Source: JACCSI01 sp035575715 (GTDB taxonomy: Bacteria > Acidobacteriota > Vicinamibacteria > Vicinamibacterales > UBA2999). Taken from it: 64,000 nucleotides of DNA. The translations under genes were made by a program, and so were the position numbers. The stretch lies in the NCBI GenBank assembly GCA_035575715.1, contig DATLXN010000038.1, positions 34,052-98,051 on the forward strand. The letters are read 5' to 3'. Within the stretch, counting starts at the first letter, position 1; the number at the start of each line of letters is the position of its first letter. Of this stretch, positions 54,114 to 61,020 are shown one piece after another. The notes beneath the pieces are model-generated. The model was not told where the DNA came from, ran no database searches, and was given only the letters and a program-made list of their open reading frames with translations.

Positions 54114-55514
54114 TTACCAGAAGCCCAAAAATTTCCACCAACCAAAGCCGATCGTCAACCAGATCAATAGGTTGGCGATCGAGACGATGAACCCGGCCCG
54201 CCACCATTCGCCGAAAGTCACGTAATTCTGGCTATACAGAATCGGCCCCGTCGTCGTGCCGTAGTGGGTGAGTCCCGCGGTGAGGTTGGCCAGGCACATC
54301 AGGCTGTAAACGGCGAGCAGGGGCGGCACGCCCACGCTCGTAAGCAAGATGACGAATGGAGGGAACAGCGCCAGAACGTGAGCAGTAATGCTGGCGAAGA
54401 AATAGTGGGCGTAGAAATACACGATCAGTGTGAGCAGCAGAACGGTCAGCCACGAAAATCCCACGAACATCGCGCCGACGTTCTCGGCAAAGACGCGTGT
54501 CGCACCGGTGCCGTTGAGCAATTCGCCCATTTTCAGCAAGCCGCCGTACCAAATGAACACGTCCCACCCGGCCCGCTCGCCGGTGACCTGCTCCCACGTC
54601 AGGGCTTTGCTCAGGAGCAACGTGGCCAGACCGAGTAGCGCGACGAAGGTCACATCGAGCCCGTGCCATCCTGACGTCAACCACAGCAAACCGACGCTGG
54701 CGAACACCAGCAGGGCAATCTTTTCGTCGCGACCAAGCGGTCCCAGCCGTGTCAGTTCGCTTTGCGCGAACGCCGTCGCTTCGGGTGTGTAAGTCACTTC
54801 GGGCGGCACCACCCGATGCACGATCCAAGGCACGACGATGCACGAGATGATGCCGGGGACGATGGCGGCGGTGAACCAGCTAATCCAGGTGACTTCGACG
54901 TTGACCAGCTTGAGCGCGAGGCCAGCGCCGAGAATATTGCTGGCTTGACCGGTCAGAAACATCGCACAGGCGACCGCGGACCCCTGATACATCGACGCGA
55001 AGAGGAAGCGTCCCAGACGCGGTGCTGAGGGCCCAGGGAATGAGTTGAACAGTTCGGCGATCCCCTTGCCGACCGGCATCACCATGCCTCCCGAGCGCGC
55101 GGTGATCGACGGGACACCGCCGGCCAGTGTGACGTCGGTCAGGATCAATGCGTACGAAACGCCCAGCGACCGCCGCCCAAACTGGCGAATGAAGACGAGG
55201 GCAATCCGGTGCGCGGCGCCGGTATCCATGAGCACCCGCGCCATGACCATTGCGAAAAAAACCAGCCAGACCGACGGCTCGGCATACCCGCCCAGCGCTT
55301 CTCTCATCGGTGTCCCGTTGGCGACCATCGCCGCGAGCCCGAGGATCACCACTGCGGCACTGGAGATCGGTTGCAACATCTGCCCAGCGATCACCGCGAT
55401 GAAGATCGCGACCAGCCGCCAGCCTTGCGGCGTGACGGTCGCCGGCGGAGGGATCAGGTAGGCGATGACCGCGTACAGCGCGACGAGGACCGCCAGGCGG
55501 CCGTAGCGGACCAT
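54114..55514 (-). CDS. DASS/SLC13-type anion:sodium symporter
   Basis: Beginning at ATG 55514, the 466-residue protein has about twelve hydrophobic segments. It carries DASS-family regions: SVWLVFFAMVMARVLMDTG, TLAGGVPSITARSGGMVMP, FLTGQASNILGAGLA and LTAGLTHYGTTTGPILYS. The two anion/sodium sites normally lie in such hairpin repeats. CitT/TtdT-like dicarboxylate transporters are the closest type, but the substrate (C4-dicarboxylate, citrate or sulfate) is not resolved. A GTG 33 bases further upstream is an alternative start. Confidence 0.85.
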   Translation of the reverse strand: MVRYGRLAVLVALYAVIAYLIPPPATVTPQGWRLVAIFIAVIAGQMLQPISSAAVVILGLAAMVANGTPMREALGGYAEPSVWLVFFAMVMARVLMDTGAAHRIALVFIRQFGRRSLGVSYALILTDVTLAGGVPSITARSGGMVMPVGKGIAELFNSFPGPSAPRLGRFLFASMYQGSAVACAMFLTGQASNILGAGLALKLVNVEVTWISWFTAAIVPGIISCIVVPWIVHRVVPPEVTYTPEATAFAQSELTRLGPLGRDEKIALLVFASVGLLWLTSGWHGLDVTFVALLGLATLLLSKALTWEQVTGERAGWDVFIWYGGLLKMGELLNGTGATRVFAENVGAMFVGFSWLTVLLLTLIVYFYAHYFFASITAHVLALFPPFVILLTSVGVPPLLAVYSLMCLANLTAGLTHYGTTTGPILYSQNYVTFGEWWRAGFIVSIANLLIWLTIGFGWWKFLGFW

Positions 55515-55566
55515 TGGCAGAATCTTACTGCCGCGAACGACGACCACGGAAGGGCGGTCGGCGGCA

Positions 55567-55600
55567 AGAAAAAGAAAGGGGCTGGCGCAATGCCAGCCCC
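55567..55600 (-). terminator. Intrinsic terminator after the M48 protease gene
   Basis: Read on the minus strand, GGGGCTGGC ATTGC GCCAGCCCC forms a perfect 9-base-pair stem with a 5-base loop, followed by TTTCTTTTTCT. It starts 24 bases after the M48 stop and ends before the transporter start. This is the clearest rho-independent terminator in the window. Confidence 0.85.
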
Positions 55601-55623
55601 AAGGATACCTGAGCGCGCGATCG

Positions 55624-57186
55624 TTATCGTCGTTGCGACAGCTGCTGATCGTTGATCTGCAACGACTGTTTCATCCGGCGGAAGGTGTTCTGATACTGGG
55701 CGAACTCCTCCTGCGGCGCGACGCTGATGACATACAGCGCGCTGCCGTCCCGGAGTTGCACCGTCGCCACGTTCACGATTTCAGTGCCGCGCGTCACTTC
55801 GGACACGTTGCGCAGCGTCGTCGAGATGCCGTTGCGACCGCCAATCTGCTCGCGCACGTAACTCGCGTTCTGACGCGACATCTGCGGGTTCCCTTGTTGC
55901 AGACCTTGAAGCAACTGGTCGGTCGCCTCCTGCAAGTCGCGGAACTGACCCTGCATTACGCCGATCTGGACCCCATGGGTGAACCCGGTTGAGCCGCCCT
56001 GACCCTGGTAGAACGCCTCACCCGGTGCGAAAGTCACCGTCGTCTCATTGGCATTCTGCTGTTCCCAATTGCTGGGCACGCGGGCGCGCAGGAAGTTGCC
56101 CAGCGTCACCAACTGAAACTGTCCGGACGGCGGTTCGACACGACCGTTGGCGCCGCGCACCGGGTAGTTGTCGCGGTCATCTCGATCGCGGTTGTCTCGG
56201 TCGCGGTGATCTCGGTCGCGGTGATCTCGGTCGCGATTGTCTCGGTCGCGGTCGTCACGGTCGTCTCGTCCGGTGTTCTGGCCGCTGGGCAACCGCCCGC
56301 CATTCTGTTTGGCGCGCGCAATCTGCTCGGCGGTATAAGCCGGTTGCATACTTCTGAATCGCGACTGGACCGCTTGGAAGTCCGCTTCCGACCGGTTTCT
56401 CGACGCGACCTGGAGCATCTCGGACTCCTTGAGAATCGCGTCATAACGATTGCCCGGATTGGGGTGACTGCTCAACCACTCCGGGCCGCCGCCGCGGCCA
56501 CCACTCTGTTGCTCGATGGTTCGAAACATGTCCGCCATGCGCCGCGGGTCGTAGCCGGCGCGCGCCAGGATCTGCGCGCCGAGAAGATCCGCCTGACGCT
56601 CGTACTCGCGGCCGTACTTCATGAAATAGGCGCCAAGGCCAAACTGCGAGCCTTGGGAGATCACGCTACCGGCGGCGCCACCGACAATCGCGCCGAGGAT
56701 CTGACCGGCAATCGAGCCGATCTGAAACTTCTGTCCCTTGGTCGCCTGGGCCGTGCCATGCCGCAACGCCACGTGCGAAATCTCGTGGGCCATAACCCCG
56801 GCGACTTCCGCTTCGGACTTCGCCGCTTCGATCATCCCGCGATGGAGAAACATCGGCCCGCCCGGCAGGGCAAACGCGTTGATCTCTTTCTGGTTGACCA
56901 CATCAAAGCTATATCGGAAGCCATCCTGCTGAAACTGCTGTGGAATGGCCCGGACCAGGTCGCGGCCGATCCGCTCCACATAGGCGTCAGCGCGCTGGTC
57001 GTTCAACATTGGCAACTCGCGCCTGACTTCAGCGACGGCCTCTTGCCCGATCTGGACGTCCTGAGCAGGTGTGTATTTGTTTTTATCGAGCGTAATCTGC
57101 GTTTGTGCGGCAGCGCTGGACACCGACGCCGCCAACACCAGCGCTATCACCCCGAGACGAAACGGCTGAGCAAGCGGTATTGTCAT
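55624..57186 (-). CDS. Exported M48 zinc metalloprotease with an Arg-Asp repeat tract
   Basis: ATG 57186 gives 520 residues with a signal peptide (FRLGVIALVLAASVSSAAA). The M48 core has HEISHVALRHGTAQ (the HExxH zinc site) and the third ligand Glu in REYERQADLLGAQIL. Around residues 305-345 the protein enters a tract of RDHRD and RDNRD pentamers, then a C-terminal domain of about 170 residues (SGQFQLVTLGNFLRARVP). It resembles periplasmic BepA-like quality-control proteases, though its TPR part is replaced. A strong terminator follows it. Confidence 0.88.
   Translation of the reverse strand: MTIPLAQPFRLGVIALVLAASVSSAAAQTQITLDKNKYTPAQDVQIGQEAVAEVRRELPMLNDQRADAYVERIGRDLVRAIPQQFQQDGFRYSFDVVNQKEINAFALPGGPMFLHRGMIEAAKSEAEVAGVMAHEISHVALRHGTAQATKGQKFQIGSIAGQILGAIVGGAAGSVISQGSQFGLGAYFMKYGREYERQADLLGAQILARAGYDPRRMADMFRTIEQQSGGRGGGPEWLSSHPNPGNRYDAILKESEMLQVASRNRSEADFQAVQSRFRSMQPAYTAEQIARAKQNGGRLPSGQNTGRDDRDDRDRDNRDRDHRDRDHRDRDNRDRDDRDNYPVRGANGRVEPPSGQFQLVTLGNFLRARVPSNWEQQNANETTVTFAPGEAFYQGQGGSTGFTHGVQIGVMQGQFRDLQEATDQLLQGLQQGNPQMSRQNASYVREQIGGRNGISTTLRNVSEVTRGTEIVNVATVQLRDGSALYVISVAPQEEFAQYQNTFRRMKQSLQINDQQLSQRR
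56168..56270. repeat. 15-bp coding repeat encoding RD(H/N)RD
   Basis: About six copies of a 15-base unit (CGGTCGCGGTGATCT type, forward strand) lie inside the M48 gene. The period is a multiple of three, so copy number can change without breaking the frame. It yields a highly charged flexible linker. Confidence 0.85.
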
Positions 57187-57331
57187 AACCTTCGTCAAAG
57201 CAAAGTTGACGCCAACCCCATGCAGACGGGGAGGCCCAAGATCGTGATCAGACGATTCACCCCACTTTCCACCCGGGTTCCTGGCGAGGACAGCGGTGCT
57301 CAGCGCCCAGGCTCCGCCGCGGGTCCGTGGG

Positions 57332-57667
57332 CTACTTCTTGGTCGTCGCCGCACCGATCGCGACCTTGCGCACCAGCAATTCATCAATACTGTCGCCACG
57401 CGCATCGACGACGACGCTCAGGCCAGCTTTCAAGTCCTTGATGCTCAGTTTCTTCGCGCCGCGCATCACCATCGTCGCCTCATCAAGATCCATGACGATG
57501 ACCTTGCCGTCCTTGGTCTGCTTCACATCAAGTGTGGTGGCGGTGACTTTGGCGATCGTCCCGATAATCCGGAAGCTCTCGTGCGCTCCCAGCGACGCGA
57601 CGCCAGCGAGCACGACGAACAGGACGAACAGGGTAGTCGGAAGGCGGACGCGTGATACTTGAATCAT
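57332..57667 (-). CDS. Small exported protein, possible metal-related
   Basis: The ATG at 57667 with GGAGAA 5 bases before it gives 111 residues. A signal peptide (LPTTLFVLFVVLAGVASLGA) is followed by a small beta-barrel-like domain (FRIIGTIAKVTATTLDVKQ, GLSVVVDARGDSIDEL), as in DUF5666/OB-like proteins. It diverges from a heavy-metal efflux operon, so a periplasmic metal role is possible but not shown. Confidence 0.6.
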   Translation of the reverse strand: MIQVSRVRLPTTLFVLFVVLAGVASLGAHESFRIIGTIAKVTATTLDVKQTKDGKVIVMDLDEATMVMRGAKKLSIKDLKAGLSVVVDARGDSIDELLVRKVAIGAATTKK

Positions 57668-57708
57668 GAGTTCTCCGTGGGACCTGAGGCTCAGCCCGGA
57701 CGCCTGCC

Positions 57709-57738
57709 TTGACCACCCTCCAAGTTTCACACAATACT
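57709..57738 (+). promoter_or_regulatory. Promoter of the metal efflux operon
   Basis: TTGACC (57709-57714) is followed after 17-18 bases by CAATACT, a plausible sigma-70 pair. The -10 region is about 12 bases before ATG 57751, so the leader is very short. No inverted operator was recognised. Confidence 0.5.
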
Positions 57739-57750
57739 GGACGTTCGTTG

Positions 57751-58137
57751 ATGTTCCGTCACCTGCGCCCAGTCGCCGCCGCATTCGTCGCGGCCATCGT
57801 GTGTCTGGCGCCGCTCCTTCCGACTGAACATTGGCATCTCGACGCTGACCAGATCGTCCACCATCGCCACCTCGAAGACGACGACCACGCAGCGGAGCTT
57901 GCACTGGAATCGGCCAGCGCGGAGCATTCGACCACGCTGCTGAGGCAGACGTATCTCCGCGGGCGAGCCGGATCTGTCGAGGTGCCGGTTGCTACTCTAG
58001 CTTCCGCGGAGGTGGTGCTGCCGGTCCTGGCGACCGTCGCCGGCCATTGTCAGCGGGATCCGCGTGCCACCCACGATCCACCGCTCAGACCACGCTCGCC
58101 ACGCGCTCCCCCCGCATTCATCCCCGCCCGCTCCTGA
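57751..58137 (+). CDS. His-rich exported protein heading the efflux operon
   Basis: The 128-residue protein has a signal peptide (RHLRPVAAAFVAAIVCLAPL) and then a His/Asp-rich stretch with TEHWHLDADQIVHHRHLED and DDDHAAE, suited to bind metal ions. It ends in a Pro/Arg-rich tail. Small exported proteins of this sort often precede Czc/Cus operons. A periplasmic metal-binding or sensing role is inference. It is 53 bases upstream of the outer-membrane channel gene. Confidence 0.65.
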   Translation: MFRHLRPVAAAFVAAIVCLAPLLPTEHWHLDADQIVHHRHLEDDDHAAELALESASAEHSTTLLRQTYLRGRAGSVEVPVATLASAEVVLPVLATVAGHCQRDPRATHDPPLRPRSPRAPPAFIPARS

Positions 58138-58190
58138 GCCACGCGCATCAGCGCGCGGCTACCTGCTTGTTTTCCGTGTAGGACCTGTTT

Positions 58191-59498
58191 ATGGCGACCT
58201 CCGTTTGCGTCCGCGGTGTGCGGATGTGTGGTGTCGGTCTAGTGATCTCGATGGCGGCCGCGGGGTCGCCGACCGCGCAGGAAGCAGCCCTGTCGTTGCG
58301 CGAGGCCCTTGCTGCGGCCTTGATTCACAGTCCGCAACTCGCTGCCTACGCGGCCGAGGTGCGCGCCCGCGAGGCACGCATCGTCCAGGCCGGCGTTGCG
58401 CCCAATCCCGTGTTGGAACTCCGCGCCGAAGACTTTGGCGGGAGTGCGGCGACGACGAGCGGCGAGGCGTTGGTGCCACCGCAGACGACCGTTCAATTGA
58501 GCCAATTGATCGAGTTGGGGGGCAAGCGTGCCGCTCGACGCGACCTCGCGACGCGCGAACGCGAGGTGGCGGCGTGGGATTACGAAGCGGCCCGCATCGA
58601 TATGCTCACTCTCGTCACGAGAATGTTTCTCGATGTCCTCGCGGCCCAGCGTGCAGTGACGTTGAGTGGTGAGACGTTGCGTCTTGCCGCCGAAACCCAG
58701 CAAGCAGTCGCCAACCGCGTCACTGCCGGCGTCGTGTCGCCGATCGAGGCCACGCGCGCCGATGTCTTGCTGGCCGCGAGTCGTCTTGAGGGCGATCGCG
58801 CTCGGCGGACGCTCGACGCCGCGCGCGTGCGCCTGGCAACGGTGATCGGGACCCCGCCAAGTTTCGGCCCGTTGCTCGGCGATCTCGATGCCCTGCCGGC
58901 GGTGCCCTCGTTTGAAGAGTTACGGTCTCGGCTGAATCAGACGCCGGCCTTGGCGCGGTGGATCACCGAGATTGCGCAGCGTCAGGCACTGGTGGCCCTC
59001 GAACAGTCGAAGCGACGGCCCGATCTCACCTTGACCGGAGGCTATCGACGCTACGCTGAGATCGGCAGCAACGCGGTGGTTGTGGGCGTCTCGATGCCCT
59101 TACCGGTGTTTGACAAGAACCGCGGCGCGATCGCCGAAGCAGCCAGTCGCGTCGCCAAGGCGCGCGAGGAACAACGCACGGCCGAGAGTGTGGTGATGCT
59201 GGCCCTGGCCGAGAGCCACCGGACGCTGGTCATCGCCGACGCCGAGGTCAAGGCGCTCAAGGCGGCGATTATCCCCGGCGCCGAGGAGACGTTTGCGGCG
59301 ATCAGCGAAGGCTATCGCCTCGGACGCTTTGGCTACCTCGATGTGCTCGAGGCGCAACGCGCGCTGTTGACCTACAACGCCCAGTTACTGACGGCGCTGG
59401 CCGAATTTCATAAGGCGGTCGCCGATGTCGAGCGCCTGACCGGGACCCGTCTCGACGGCGTCGCGCTGCTGCCACCGGCCACGGTGAGAGAGGACTGA
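58191..59498 (+). CDS. czcC: TolC-like outer-membrane channel of a metal RND pump
   Basis: The 435-residue protein has a signal peptide-like start, then TolC-type repeats: ALAAALIHSPQLAAYAAEVR, GVAPNPVLELRAEDFGG, LSQLIELGGKRAARRDLA and FGYLDVLEAQRALLTYNAQL. It forms the outer-membrane exit duct of a tripartite CzcCBA system. It is followed by the adaptor gene after 2 bases. Confidence 0.9.
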   Translation: MATSVCVRGVRMCGVGLVISMAAAGSPTAQEAALSLREALAAALIHSPQLAAYAAEVRAREARIVQAGVAPNPVLELRAEDFGGSAATTSGEALVPPQTTVQLSQLIELGGKRAARRDLATREREVAAWDYEAARIDMLTLVTRMFLDVLAAQRAVTLSGETLRLAAETQQAVANRVTAGVVSPIEATRADVLLAASRLEGDRARRTLDAARVRLATVIGTPPSFGPLLGDLDALPAVPSFEELRSRLNQTPALARWITEIAQRQALVALEQSKRRPDLTLTGGYRRYAEIGSNAVVVGVSMPLPVFDKNRGAIAEAASRVAKAREEQRTAESVVMLALAESHRTLVIADAEVKALKAAIIPGAEETFAAISEGYRLGRFGYLDVLEAQRALLTYNAQLLTALAEFHKAVADVERLTGTRLDGVALLPPATVRED

Positions 59499-59500
59499 TC

Positions 59501-61003
59501 ATGAGAACGAAGAGCCTCATTACCGTCGCGGTCATCGTGCTGCTCGGCGTGGCAGCGGCGCTGGTGGTGTTGAGAACGGACCGCGGAGCGCCAGGCGTAG
59601 AGGACGAAGGCGGCGAGGCCGAGGCGGCGGCCTACGCGCGCGGGCCCCACAACGGGCGGCTGCTGTCGGATGCCGGCCTGCAAATGGAAGTGACGATCTA
59701 CGAAACGGGTGTAGACCCGCACTTCCGCGTGTTTCCACTCGACACCGACGGCAAGTCGATTGCGCCGTCGACCGTGAAACTGCGTGTCGAGCTGCATCGC
59801 CTCGGCGGGCGTGTCGATCAGATGACCTTCGTGCCGGAGGCCAACTACCTGCGCAGTGAGCAAGTCGTCGAGGAGCCGCATTCCTTCGACGTCAAGGTGT
59901 TTGCCGACCATGCGGGACGCCCGCACCAGTGGTCGTACTCGCAGGTCGAGGGCAAAGTGCAACTCGGCGACGATCAACTCGAGAGCGCTGGGATTGTGAT
60001 CAACACCGCCGGGCCACGCGACATCGTCACCGTGATTGAGCTCCCCGGCGAGGTCAAGGCTGATGAAACGCGGTTGGCCCATGTCGTGCCCACGCTACAG
60101 GGCGTGATCACGCAGGTGACCAAGGCGGCGGGTGATCGCGTGCGTCGCGGCGAAGTGATGGCCGTGCTCACCAGTCGCGAGTTGGCTGACGCGAAAGGGC
60201 AATACCTGGCCGCCGGACAGCGAGTTGAGTTTGCCCGGGTGGCGCTCGAGCGCGAAGAGATGCTGTGGAAGAAAAAGATCTCCGCCGAACAGGAGTTTCT
60301 CGCAGCCAAACGCAATTTCGACGAAGCCGAGCTCACCAGGAATCTGACCGGACAGAAACTGGTCGCGCTGGGCGTCCCTGCTGGCAGCCTGCGTTCTCTG
60401 GCGAGTTCGCCGGCAGCCAATCTGTCACGATTCGAAGTGCGGGCGCCGCTCGACGGCACCGTCCTCGAACGTGACGTCACCGTCGGTGAGGCGGTCACCG
60501 CCGATAAACAACTGTTCACTGTCGCCGATCTCTCGGTCGTGTGGGTCGATGTCTCCGTTCACTCCAAGGACCTCGGCGCGGTCCGCGCCGGGCAGGCCGC
60601 CACCATCGTCTCGAAGGACACTGCGCAGGAGGCGACCGGCAAAATCAGTGTTGTCGGCCCGCTGGTGGGACAGGAGACGCGTGCCGCGATCGCTCGGATC
60701 ATCATGCCCAATCGTCAGGGCGAATGGCGGCCCGGCGTCTTTGTCACGGTCACGCTGACGCGAACCAGTGCGGCCGTGCCGATTGCCGTGTCCGCCGACG
60801 CCGTTCAGACGTTTCGCGACTGGCAAGTCGTATTCGTGCGTTATGGCGACTGGTTTGAGGCGCGCCCCCTGAAACTCGGCCGCACCGACGGCACGTGGGT
60901 CGAGGTGCTGAATGGTCTGACAGTCGGCGATCGATATGCGGGCGCCAACAGCTTCGCGGTCAAAGCGGAGATCGGCAAGCTCGGCGCGTCGCACGATCAT
61001 TAG
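59501..61003 (+). CDS. czcB: Periplasmic adaptor (CzcB-type) of a metal RND pump
   Basis: The 500-residue protein has an N-terminal membrane anchor (TVAVIVLLGVAAALVVL) and about 130 extra residues with GPHNGRLLSDAGLQMEV, typical of CzcB-like adaptors. The barrel-sandwich (VVPTLQGVITQVTKAAGD) and beta-barrel (VRAPLDGTVLERDVTVGE) follow. It links the inner-membrane pump to the outer-membrane channel. It lies between them with short gaps. Confidence 0.9.
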   Translation: MRTKSLITVAVIVLLGVAAALVVLRTDRGAPGVEDEGGEAEAAAYARGPHNGRLLSDAGLQMEVTIYETGVDPHFRVFPLDTDGKSIAPSTVKLRVELHRLGGRVDQMTFVPEANYLRSEQVVEEPHSFDVKVFADHAGRPHQWSYSQVEGKVQLGDDQLESAGIVINTAGPRDIVTVIELPGEVKADETRLAHVVPTLQGVITQVTKAAGDRVRRGEVMAVLTSRELADAKGQYLAAGQRVEFARVALEREEMLWKKKISAEQEFLAAKRNFDEAELTRNLTGQKLVALGVPAGSLRSLASSPAANLSRFEVRAPLDGTVLERDVTVGEAVTADKQLFTVADLSVVWVDVSVHSKDLGAVRAGQAATIVSKDTAQEATGKISVVGPLVGQETRAAIARIIMPNRQGEWRPGVFVTVTLTRTSAAVPIAVSADAVQTFRDWQVVFVRYGDWFEARPLKLGRTDGTWVEVLNGLTVGDRYAGANSFAVKAEIGKLGASHDH

Positions 61004-61020
61004 GCGATAGAGGACGACAT

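Noticed and set aside
56206..57441. 411-codon forward frame across the M48 gene
   Set aside because: Its start lies inside the coding repeat and it shows no domain; the M48 reading on the other strand is clear.
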